DNA from: Pseudomonadota bacterium
GTDB lineage: Bacteria > Pseudomonadota > Alphaproteobacteria > Caulobacterales > Caulobacteraceae
Reading direction: 5' to 3'
DNA length: 64,000 bases
NCBI GenBank assembly: GCA_023428785.1
Contig: JAEYWU010000067.1
Coordinates: 1 to 64,000, forward strand
In this document: positions 10,119-16,603 of the stretch, piece after piece
Position numbering within the stretch: position 1 is the stretch's first letter
How the letters are laid out: every line of letters starts with the position of its first letter
The notes under the pieces: model-generated
Seen by the model: the letters and a program-made list of their open reading frames with translations, nothing else
Database searches by the model: none
What the model was told of the DNA's origin: nothing
Position numbers and translations under genes: made by a program

Positions 10119-10658
10119 GTGCGAATGGTTCGCAAGATTGCCATGGCCGTTCGCCGCCTCTGGCTGAAGATCGCCTCCTACGGGGTGATGCACCTTGTCG
10201 TGGCCATCCTGACGGCTTGGGCCATCACGCGTGACTGGCGGATCGCCCTGGCGGTCGGGCTGGTCGAGCCGGTCGTCCAGACAGCCGCCTTCGCCGTCCA
10301 TGACCGGGTCTGGCACCGGATCGAGCGCCGCCGCGTCCTGACGGGCCTCGAGGAAACCGCCGAGGCGGTCGTGGGGCGGGTCGGCTTGCACGATCACCAC
10401 GCCCACAGCCACCGCCTGCCGACCGCGATCCGTACCCTGGCGGCCAAGTCAGTCAGCTATGGCGTCATGCACTTCAGCGTGGCTGTGCTGGTCGCTTTCG
10501 TCCTGACGCGTGACTGGGCGCTGGCTCTTGCGGTCGGCACGATCGAGCCGCTGGTCCAGACCGTCTTCTTCACCGCTCACGACCAGATCTGGAAGCGGAT
10601 CGAGGCGCGTCGCCGTTCAAGCGAGGACCGGGGCGAGGCGATCCACGGGCTTTCGTAG
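10119..10658 (+). CDS. Tandem DUF2061 membrane protein
   Basis: A 179-residue membrane protein made of two copies of the DUF2061 domain. Copy 1 (about residues 18-65) and copy 2 (about 110-160) share SYGVMH, TRDW, ALAVG, EP(V/L)VQT and HD(R/Q)(V/I)W in the same order, each with two hydrophobic stretches. A His-rich linker (HDHHAHSHR) joins them. The start could be GTG 10119, ATG 10125 or ATG 10143; no strong ribosome site decides. It is divergent from guaB and ends 21 bases before the next gene. Function is unknown; the internal duplication suggests a pseudo-dimer. Confidence 0.75.
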   Translation: MRMVRKIAMAVRRLWLKIASYGVMHLVVAILTAWAITRDWRIALAVGLVEPVVQTAAFAVHDRVWHRIERRRVLTGLEETAEAVVGRVGLHDHHAHSHRLPTAIRTLAAKSVSYGVMHFSVAVLVAFVLTRDWALALAVGTIEPLVQTVFFTAHDQIWKRIEARRRSSEDRGEAIHGLS

Positions 10659-10679
10659 AGCTCAGGCCGGAATCGGCCC

Positions 10680-11048
10680 ATGTCGGGAGCCATGACCATC
10701 ACCCTGTACGGCATCCCCAACTGCGACACCGTCAAGAAGGCCCGGGTGTGGCTGGATGAGCGGGGCGTTCGCTACACCTTCCACGACTACACGAAGGCCG
10801 GAATCGACGAGGCCAGCCTGAACCGCTGGGTCGAGGAGTTGGGCTGGCAAACGGTGCTGAACCGGGCCGGGACTACCTTCAAGAAGCTGGATGACGCCGA
10901 CAAGGGCGATCTGGACGCCAAAAAGGCCGTCCGGCTGATGTTGGCCCAGCCATCGATGATCAAGCGGCCGATCCTTGATCTGGGCGACCGGCGCATCGCC
11001 GGCTTCAAGCCGGACAGCTACGAAGCGGCGCTCGGCGGATTTTTCTGA
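10680..11048 (+). CDS. ArsC/Spx-like thioredoxin-fold protein (YffB type)
   Basis: A 122-residue protein of the arsenate reductase-like (ArsC/Spx/YffB) family. The N-terminal thioredoxin-fold motif is YGIPNCDTVKKA, with one redox Cys (CDTV rather than CxxC). The conserved later part KRPILDLG carries the family's basic loop. The YffB branch is usually a glutathione-dependent thiol protein and not a true arsenate reductase; no ars genes lie nearby. ATG 10680 or ATG 10692 (MTITLYG) may be the start, the second with GGGAG close upstream. It precedes the sigma-factor region, but I see no functional tie. Confidence 0.85.
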   Translation: MSGAMTITLYGIPNCDTVKKARVWLDERGVRYTFHDYTKAGIDEASLNRWVEELGWQTVLNRAGTTFKKLDDADKGDLDAKKAVRLMLAQPSMIKRPILDLGDRRIAGFKPDSYEAALGGFF

Positions 11049-11130
11049 TCCGGCTGCATCCGGTCGGGGGATCGGCGGCGATACAGTCTCGAACGGGCGC
11101 CGGTGGGGCGGCCCGACTGGAGACGAAGAC

Positions 11131-11325
11131 ATGACGGACGTCATCCGCGATTTCTGGTGGCTGGTCTTCCCCTTGGGATGGGGTGTGTGGTCGATGTGGG
11201 ACGCCTGGCTGCAGAGCCGCGCCCGCGCCGATGGAATGAAGCTGATCGCCGCCTATACGGCCGCCGGGCGCGAACCGCCTGCCGAACTGCTCAAGTCGCT
11301 GAACGTCAAGTCGAGGGAGGCCTGA
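11131..11325 (+). CDS. Small membrane protein, DUF6249-like (paralogue 1)
   Basis: A 64-residue protein with one aromatic-rich hydrophobic segment (FWWLVFPLGWGVWSMW, about 7-24) followed by a basic, helical cytosolic tail that ends in a PPAELLKSL motif. It aligns without gaps to the first 60 residues of the next gene: both have (F/Y)WWL-FP-GW, RAR-D, AA/SYA, G, PP(A/E)(E/D)L. The gene ends 1 base before its paralogue starts, so it is an in-place partial duplication or a split version of the longer protein. GGAGACGAAG supplies a ribosome site before ATG 11131. No function is known. Confidence 0.7.
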   Translation: MTDVIRDFWWLVFPLGWGVWSMWDAWLQSRARADGMKLIAAYTAAGREPPAELLKSLNVKSREA

Positions 11326-11326
11326 C

Positions 11327-11758
11327 ATGGAAGACCTTTTCCGTAGCTACTGGTGGCTGCTCTTTCCAGCCGGCTGGTTCATCGCCGAGGCCTGGCAGAG
11401 CTGGCTGAGGTACCGGGCCCGCAAGGACGCGCTGCGCCTGCTGCAGTCCTATGCCGAAAAGGGCCAGACGCCGCCCGAAGACCTGGTGCGTACCATCGCC
11501 GGCCAGGATGTCGTCACCGGAGCCCTGGGTGTCGGCAGCGCCGACGGCGCCCCGTCCCAGCCGTCCACGACCAACTGGGGCTGGTATCAGGTGGCCCTGT
11601 TCGGAGCCTTGGCGGGCGGCTTTGTCTTCCTGTCGAGGGGCGGCTTCCTAGGCGACAGCGACTTCTCGCGGGTTCTGCTGGTGGCGGCGGTGGTGCTGGG
11701 GGCGCTGGCCCTGGCCTCGCTGGTCTACGCCCTGACGTGGAAGGGGCCCCGGGCCTGA
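11327..11758 (+). CDS. DUF6249-like membrane protein (paralogue 2)
   Basis: A 143-residue protein with three membrane segments: YWWLLFPAGWFIAEAW near the N-terminus, then about 85-102 and 112-136. A cytosolic part with RARKDALRLLQSYAEKGQ and PPEDLV lies between the first and second. The same arrangement occurs in the protein at 12746, where the equivalent stretch reads DKGQALPAELVEAL. It is immediately downstream of the shorter paralogue and 18 bases upstream of an ECF sigma factor gene. I infer it belongs to a membrane-linked module with that sigma factor. The DUF6249 label is by resemblance only. Confidence 0.7.
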   Translation: MEDLFRSYWWLLFPAGWFIAEAWQSWLRYRARKDALRLLQSYAEKGQTPPEDLVRTIAGQDVVTGALGVGSADGAPSQPSTTNWGWYQVALFGALAGGFVFLSRGGFLGDSDFSRVLLVAAVVLGALALASLVYALTWKGPRA

Positions 11759-11776
11759 TTCTGCCTGGGACTTCGG

Positions 11777-12313
11777 ATGGGGGCGCAGGACAATCCGGTC
11801 GATCAGGCTCTGGTCCAGGCGGCCAGGACCGGTTCGCCGCGCGCCTTCGCCGATCTGGTGGCGCGGCATCAGGCCGGCGTACGCGCCTTTCTGGTCCGCC
11901 TCTGCCACGACCCGGCCGAAGCGGAGGATCTGGCCCAGGAAACCTTCCTGACCGCCTGGTCCAAGCTGGGTACGGTCCGGCCGGACGCCAATGTCCGCTC
12001 CTGGCTGTGCGGCCTGGCCTGGCGCAAGGTCCTGACCGCCCGGCGTGGCCGCGCCCGCTCCGCCGCCCGCGACCGGCAATGGCTGGACACCCGGCCTGCC
12101 TTCGATACCCCGGCCGCCCGCGACCAGATGGCGGTCCGCGCCGCGCTCGAGACCCTGGCCCCCGATCAGCAGGCGGTGGTCGCCCTGTGCCTGGCCGCCG
12201 ACTGGTCCCACGCCGAGGCCGCCGAGGCCCTGGGCCTGCCGCTGGGCACGGTCAAGTCGCATGCGGCGCGCGGACGCGCTAAACTGCTGGAAGCGATGGG
12301 AGGGACCCCATGA
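11777..12313 (+). CDS. ECF-type RNA polymerase sigma factor (module 1)
   Basis: A 178-residue sigma-70 family protein with only regions 2 and 4. Region 2 is near residues 25-90 with the -10 recognition helix marked by EAEDLAQETFLTAW. A linker of about 30 residues follows. Region 4 (about 118-170) has the helix-turn-helix WSHAEAAEALGLPLGTVKSH. Its stop overlaps the start of the following small membrane protein (ATGA, 12310-12313), the usual arrangement for an ECF sigma factor and its membrane regulator. The cognate promoter motif is not identifiable by eye. Confidence 0.92.
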   Translation: MGAQDNPVDQALVQAARTGSPRAFADLVARHQAGVRAFLVRLCHDPAEAEDLAQETFLTAWSKLGTVRPDANVRSWLCGLAWRKVLTARRGRARSAARDRQWLDTRPAFDTPAARDQMAVRAALETLAPDQQAVVALCLAADWSHAEAAEALGLPLGTVKSHAARGRAKLLEAMGGTP

Positions 12314-12636
12314 CCCCTGATGACCGCCTGAAGGCCGCCCTGTCGCTGGACGCCGCCGAGCCGCCGCCGGTCGATCCCTTGTTCGTCGTGCGGATCGCCG
12401 AGCGGATCGAACAGCGCCGTTTCCGGCTGCATCTGATGCTGCTGGCGCTCTGGGCCATCGCGGGCGGGGCCGTATTCTGGGCGCTGCGGCCGCTTCTGGG
12501 CGAGGCGATCGCGCCGGTGACGCCGCTGCTGCCCGCCGCTACGGCGGTGGTGGTGGTGGCCTGGATCGCCATTCGGACCGATCCGCACAGGCTCTTGCGC
12601 CGCGCGCGGGCCGTGCGCCTGATGCGTCGGTTCTAG
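12310..12636 (+). CDS. Small two-TM membrane protein coupled to ECF sigma factor (possible anti-sigma)
   Basis: A 108-residue protein with a short cytosolic N-terminal part of about 40 residues and two membrane segments (about 42-60 and 75-93). The cytosolic part includes VDPLFVVRIAERIEQRRFR, which lines up with AFEQRVSKRLNRGWRAR in the protein at 13719: the same F--R(I/V)--R(I/L) spacing just before the membrane. It lacks the HxxxCxxC zinc motif of classical anti-sigma factors. Start overlap with the sigma gene and topology suggest a regulator of that sigma factor; this is inference. It may instead be an accessory membrane protein. Confidence 0.7.
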   Translation: MTPDDRLKAALSLDAAEPPPVDPLFVVRIAERIEQRRFRLHLMLLALWAIAGGAVFWALRPLLGEAIAPVTPLLPAATAVVVVAWIAIRTDPHRLLRRARAVRLMRRF

Positions 12637-12745
12637 CCTTACAAAGATTTCATGCGCATCCGCGCATCCCGTTGAGCCTCCGCCGGCCTCTTGTCTTCAG
12701 AAGGCGGGCGATGGGCACCGTCGAGATGGAATAGGGGAATAGATT

Positions 12746-13129
12746 ATGGGTGTCGAAGTCATCGTCCCGCTGGCGTTTTTCACGATGGTCGCGGCCATTG
12801 TTCTGGTGCCGGGCTGGCTCAAGAGCCGGGACCGTCAGGACATGCAGCAAACCGTCCGGCACGCGCTGGACAAGGGTCAGGCCCTGCCGGCCGAACTGGT
12901 CGAAGCCCTTGCCCGCGCAGCTCGCGGCCGCATCGCCACCGCGCACACCGATCTGCGCACCGGCGTGATCTGGCTGGCCATCGCCGCCGGCATCGCCACC
13001 TTCGGCTGGGCTGTCGGTTTCGAGGAGCACGAGGCTGTCGGCCCGATGCTCGGCATCGCCGCCATCCCCGGTTTCATCGGCCTGGCCTTCGTCCTGCTCA
13101 GCTTCTTCAACAAGACGAAGGCTGACTGA
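12746..13129 (+). CDS. DUF6249-family membrane protein (paralogue 3)
   Basis: A 127-residue protein with an N-terminal membrane segment (about 6-24), a cytosolic part with RHALDKGQALPAELVEAL, then two further membrane segments (about 68-88 and 96-118). It matches the protein at 11327 in topology and in the G-(Q)-(T/L)PxxLV motif. A good ribosome site (AGGGGA) stands 8 bases before ATG 12746. The 109 bases upstream hold no gene and probably carry the promoter of the second module. It precedes a second ECF sigma factor by 30 bases, repeating the order seen in module 1. Confidence 0.8.
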   Translation: MGVEVIVPLAFFTMVAAIVLVPGWLKSRDRQDMQQTVRHALDKGQALPAELVEALARAARGRIATAHTDLRTGVIWLAIAAGIATFGWAVGFEEHEAVGPMLGIAAIPGFIGLAFVLLSFFNKTKAD

Positions 13130-13159
13130 TCGCAACGGGACCGAGACGGGGAGACGGCG

Positions 13160-13726
13160 ATGTCCGCCCAACCATCTGGCCTCACCAGGCTCCATGACGT
13201 CGAACTGGCCGCCTTCGCGGCGGCCGGTGGACGCCGGGAGTTCGGCGAACTGGTCCGGCGTCACTCGGCCTCCGTGCGCAGTCTGCTGCGCCGGATGGGC
13301 GCCGAGGCCGCCATGGCCGACGACGTGGCCCAGGACGCCTTCATCCAGGCCTTCGAGCGCTGCTCGGAGTTCCGGGGGGAAGGATCGTTCTCGGCCTGGG
13401 TCCGGCGAATCGCCGCCAGGCTCTACATCAAGCGCCGCCAGAAGGAGGCGCGCTGGACTGACCTATCGGACGCCGAAGAGCCTGTGGCGTTCATGCCCGA
13501 CCGGGGGCGGGCGATCGATCTGGACGAGGCGCTCAAGGCGCTGAGCGAGGTCGAACGCGTGTGTGTCTCGCTCTGTCACGGAGCGGGGCTGACCCAATCG
13601 GAAATCGCGGCAGCCTTGAATTTGCCGCTCGGCACGGTGAAGTCTCATGTCAAACGTGGTCTGGATAAACTTCGGTCGCGGCTGGACGCCGGGCCGGAAC
13701 CGCAAGGGAGGCGAGCACATGTCTGA
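13160..13726 (+). CDS. ECF-type RNA polymerase sigma factor (module 2)
   Basis: A 188-residue ECF sigma factor with region 2 near residues 30-95 (AMADDVAQDAFIQAFE in the -10 recognition helix) and region 4 near 120-175 (LTQSEIAAALNLPLGTVKSHVKRG). Both this protein and the module 1 factor carry the LPLGTVKSH sequence in region 4. GGGGAG lies 6 bases before ATG 13160. Its 3' end overlaps the next gene by 8 bases, so sigma factor and membrane protein are again coupled. The closest ECF class cannot be fixed without a profile search. Confidence 0.92.
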   Translation: MSAQPSGLTRLHDVELAAFAAAGGRREFGELVRRHSASVRSLLRRMGAEAAMADDVAQDAFIQAFERCSEFRGEGSFSAWVRRIAARLYIKRRQKEARWTDLSDAEEPVAFMPDRGRAIDLDEALKALSEVERVCVSLCHGAGLTQSEIAAALNLPLGTVKSHVKRGLDKLRSRLDAGPEPQGRRAHV

Positions 13727-14123
13727 ACGTGACGCCTTTGATGGCGACATCGAACGGCTGTTCGCACGGCCCCAACCCTTCGAGGACGGCGACGCCTTCG
13801 AACAGCGGGTCAGCAAACGGCTCAATCGCGGGTGGCGCGCCCGCGCTGTCGTCCTGACGGCGGCCGGCGGCGTCGGCGGCTTCTTCGCGGTCCGCGAGGC
13901 GGTAGGCTCGGGCCTCTCGGGTGGCCTGGCCCGTCTGTCCAGCGAATCCGACGAGGTCACCCAGGCCGCGTCGAACCTGGATCTGGAGACGGCGATGTCG
14001 TGGTTTTCCGATGGCGGAGCAGGCTTGGCCATGGCCCCGACTATGCCTCTGTTCTGGCTGGTTTCAGGCCTGGTGATCGTGGCTGCGGTCTTCACGGCCC
14101 TGAAGGCCAGCGAGGTCAACTGA
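13719..14123 (+). CDS. Membrane protein coupled to ECF sigma factor 2 (possible anti-sigma)
   Basis: A 134-residue protein whose start (ATG 13719) lies inside the end of the sigma gene. The N-terminal 45 residues are acidic and end in FEQRVSKRLNRGWRAR, followed by a hydrophobic segment (about 46-66), a polar loop with acidic residues (about 70-105) and a second membrane segment (about 109-128). The layout matches the protein at 12310, its apparent paralogue. It has no zinc-binding motif. A perfect terminator hairpin follows within 90 bases. A role in holding or releasing the sigma factor is inferred only from coupling and topology. Confidence 0.7.
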   Translation: MSERDAFDGDIERLFARPQPFEDGDAFEQRVSKRLNRGWRARAVVLTAAGGVGGFFAVREAVGSGLSGGLARLSSESDEVTQAASNLDLETAMSWFSDGGAGLAMAPTMPLFWLVSGLVIVAAVFTALKASEVN

Positions 14124-14174
14124 GGCCGCGTCGACAAAAAGCCCCGATTGGAGGCTCAGCTTGCGTTGCGGCGG

Positions 14175-14210
14175 GCGCCGCGAACCTCTAGGTTCGCGGC
14201 GCTTTGTTTT
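14175..14210 (+). terminator. Rho-independent terminator after the sigma-factor region
   Basis: A perfect 12-base-pair stem (GCGCCGCGAACC at 14175-14186, its complement at 14191-14202) with a TCTA loop, followed by TTTGTTTT at 14203-14210. It lies between the end of the second sigma module and the BamB operon and should separate the two transcripts. Confidence 0.9.
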
Positions 14211-14242
14211 CGGCCTGTTGCGGCCATGGGGAGACGTCATTC

Positions 14243-15016
14243 GTGTCCGACGTATTTGAAGAGGTCGAGGAAAACCTCCGCACCGAGCGCTGGATCGCGC
14301 TAGCCAAGCGCTGGTGGCCGGTCGCCGCCGGCGTGGCCGCGGCCGCGTTGCTGGTGGTCGCCGGCTTCTGGTTCTTCGACGCCCGCAAGGGCTGGACGGG
14401 CGCGGAAGCATCCCAGGCCTATCAGCGGGGCATCGATGCTCTGCAGGCGGACAATGAGTCCGGCGCCGAGGCCGCCTTCGTCGAGGCCGAAGAGGCCGGC
14501 AACCCGGCCTATCGGGCCCTGGCCTTGATGCAGCGCGCCGCGATCCGCATCGAGAATGGCGAGACCCAGGAGGCCGTCGCCCTGTTCGACGAGGCCGCCG
14601 ACGCCACCAACGAACCCCTGATCGCCGACATCGCCGCGCTTAAGGCCGCCTGGACCCTGATGGACAGCGCCTCGCTCGAGGACCTGACCGTCCGGCTCAC
14701 GCCCCTGACCGAGGACGGTCGTCCGTTCCGCTATCACGCCCGTGAGGCCCTGGCCCTGGCCCGCCTCCAGCACGGCCAGTCCGACCAGGCCCGGCAGACG
14801 CTTCAGGCCCTGTCGCTCGAGCTGGACGTGCCCGAGAACGTGCGTGAACGCGCCCAGATTGCGCTCGGCCTGATCGAATCCGGCGCCACCGAGGCCATCC
14901 CCGGCATCGTCGAGGCCGCAGGCCGCGCCGCCGAGACCGACGCCGCCCAGGGCCAGCGCCCCGGCGCCGCGCCCCAAGCTTCTGCGCCCGCGGCTCCCGC
15001 CGCGCCCGAACAATGA
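14243..15016 (+). CDS. TPR-like membrane-anchored protein (YfgM type, bam operon)
   Basis: A 257-residue protein starting at GTG 14243 (MSDVFEEVEENLRTERW). It has one membrane anchor at about 25-47 (the WPVAAGVAAAALLVVAGFWFF region), a periplasmic TPR-like helical repeat region (about 60-215) rich in Ala and Glu, and an Ala/Pro-rich tail. This is the YfgM architecture, and YfgM-like genes are commonly next to bamB, as here: its stop overlaps the bamB start (ATGA, 15013-15016). Such proteins assist periplasmic chaperones and the Sec translocon. GTG 14243 is preferred because upstream codons overlap the terminator tail. Confidence 0.85.
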   Translation: MSDVFEEVEENLRTERWIALAKRWWPVAAGVAAAALLVVAGFWFFDARKGWTGAEASQAYQRGIDALQADNESGAEAAFVEAEEAGNPAYRALALMQRAAIRIENGETQEAVALFDEAADATNEPLIADIAALKAAWTLMDSASLEDLTVRLTPLTEDGRPFRYHAREALALARLQHGQSDQARQTLQALSLELDVPENVRERAQIALGLIESGATEAIPGIVEAAGRAAETDAAQGQRPGAAPQASAPAAPAAPEQ

Positions 15017-16461
15017 TCCGACGCGAGTTCCCGTCCATGCATGCGAACCTGAAGATCGTCTCGACCGCCGCCCTCTGCGCCCTGCTGGCGGGGTGCTCGA
15101 CGGTCAGCAACACCGCCTCGCGCCTGTGGCCCTTCGGCGAGGACGAAGGCCCGCAGGCCGTCGCCTCCGAGGGCGAGCGCGTCTCGATCCTGCAGTTCGA
15201 ACAGACCGTCGAGGTCGCCTCCGAACTGGCCAACCGCACAATCAGCTTGCCGGCGCCCCAGGCCGTGACGGCCTGGACCCAGCCCGGCGGCACCGCCGAA
15301 AACCTGATCGAGCACGCCCAGGCCGGTGAAGGCTTCCAGGTCGCCTGGCGCCGCGATATCGGCGCCGGTTCGGGCACCCGCACCCAGGTGACCTCGCCGA
15401 TCGTGGCCGCCGATGGCCGCATCTATGTGATGGACGGCCACAATGAGATCTCGGCGGTGGACGCCGCCTCGGGTTCGACCATCTGGCGTCACTCGGTCAC
15501 CAATGACGAGCGCGACCGCCGTAGCCTGTTCTCGCTGTCCTTCGGCGGCGGCGAGGCCAACCAGGGCTTCGGCGGCGGTCTGGCTGTGGCCGGTGGCCGG
15601 GTCTTCGTGACTTCGGGCCTGCGCGTCGTCACCGCCCTCGACGCAACGACCGGCGACGTCGTCTGGACGTCCGAGGTCGAAAGCCCGATCCACGGCGCCC
15701 CGACCGTGTCCGGTAACCGCGTCTATGCCGTGGACGTCGACAATCAGGTCATCGCCTTCGACACAGCCACCGGCGCCCAGGCCTGGTCCTATCAGGCCAT
15801 CGCCGAACCGGCCCGCATCCTGCGCGCCTCCAGCCCGGCCGTGACTGGCGAGACGGTCGTGACCCCGTTCTCCTCGGGCGAACTGATCGCGCTGCGCTCG
15901 TCCAACGGCCAGCCGCTGTGGCAGCAGGTCCTGTCGCGCACCAACCGCACCAACGCTCTGTCGGAAATCCGCGACATCGCCGGCCGCCCGGTCATTTCGC
16001 GCGGCATGGTCTATGCGGGCAGCCACTCGGGCCTGTTCGCCGCCATGGACGTGCGCTCGGGCACGCCGCGCTGGCAGCTGCCGATCGCCACCCTGAACGC
16101 CCCCTGGGTCGCGGGTGACGCGGTCTATGTCACCTCCAAGGCCGGCGAGCTGATCGCCATCAACCGCGATACCGGTCAGGTCTACTGGATCCACGACATC
16201 AACGAGAACCGCAGCCGTCAGGTCGGCGGCGTGTTCGGTCTGTTCGACCGAGAGGTCCGTCCGATCTGGTCGGGCCCGCTGCTGGCGACCAACCGACTGG
16301 TGCTGGTCAGCTCGGAAGGAGAGGCCGTGGCTCTCGACGCCCGCACCGGCGCCGAGCAGGCGTCCCTTAACCTCGGTGGTCCGGCCTATATCGCGCCCAT
16401 CGCCTACAACGGCATGATCTACGTCCTCACCGACGAAGGTCAGCTGGTGGCGATCCGCTGA
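15013..16461 (+). CDS. bamB: Outer membrane assembly lipoprotein BamB (PQQ-like beta-propeller)
   Basis: A 482-residue lipoprotein component of the BAM complex, which inserts beta-barrel proteins into the outer membrane. The signal peptide ends in the lipobox LLAGC at about residue 28 (residue 20 if ATG 15037 is used). The rest consists of PQQ-type propeller blades, seen as repeated GxVYAVDxxxGxxxW-like units: IYVMDGHNEISAVDAASG, RVFVTSGLRVVTALDATTG, RVYAVDVDNQVIAFDTATG and so on. It follows the YfgM-like gene with an ATGA overlap, and der lies downstream after a 142-base repeat-bearing spacer, the same bamB-der order seen in many proteobacteria. Confidence 0.93.
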   Translation: MIRREFPSMHANLKIVSTAALCALLAGCSTVSNTASRLWPFGEDEGPQAVASEGERVSILQFEQTVEVASELANRTISLPAPQAVTAWTQPGGTAENLIEHAQAGEGFQVAWRRDIGAGSGTRTQVTSPIVAADGRIYVMDGHNEISAVDAASGSTIWRHSVTNDERDRRSLFSLSFGGGEANQGFGGGLAVAGGRVFVTSGLRVVTALDATTGDVVWTSEVESPIHGAPTVSGNRVYAVDVDNQVIAFDTATGAQAWSYQAIAEPARILRASSPAVTGETVVTPFSSGELIALRSSNGQPLWQQVLSRTNRTNALSEIRDIAGRPVISRGMVYAGSHSGLFAAMDVRSGTPRWQLPIATLNAPWVAGDAVYVTSKAGELIAINRDTGQVYWIHDINENRSRQVGGVFGLFDREVRPIWSGPLLATNRLVLVSSEGEAVALDARTGAEQASLNLGGPAYIAPIAYNGMIYVLTDEGQLVAIR

Positions 16462-16477
16462 GTTCGTAAATCGACAG

Positions 16478-16496
16478 GGCCGGGCTTGTCCCGGCC
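16478..16496 (-). repeat. REP-like palindrome, copy 1 (inverted relative to copy 2)
   Basis: GGCCGGG (16478-16484) and CCCGGCC (16490-16496) flank CTTGT. The core GGGCTTGTCCC is the reverse complement of the GGGACAAGCCC core in copy 2, 70 bases downstream. It lies 16 bases after the bamB stop. Short palindromes with this core are widespread intergenic repeats in alphaproteobacteria. There is no T-tract, so it is not a typical terminator. Confidence 0.7.
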
Positions 16497-16546
16497 ATCC
16501 ATCACCGCGATGCTGGCGCAAGGTCCGCAGGCGGCAGCGCTTTTGG

Positions 16547-16570
16547 ACCCCCGGGACAAGCCCCGGGGGT
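16547..16570 (+). repeat. REP-like palindrome, copy 2
   Basis: ACCCCCGGG (16547-16555) pairs perfectly with CCCGGGGGT (16562-16570) around ACAAGC. Together with copy 1 it forms an inverted pair in the bamB-der spacer, the paired arrangement known for mobile REP/BIME-type elements. Transcribed together, the pair could fold and protect or separate the two coding regions. Confidence 0.75.
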
Positions 16571-16603
16571 AATGCGTTTCTGGAAGACGAAGGTTCTGGA
16601 GCT

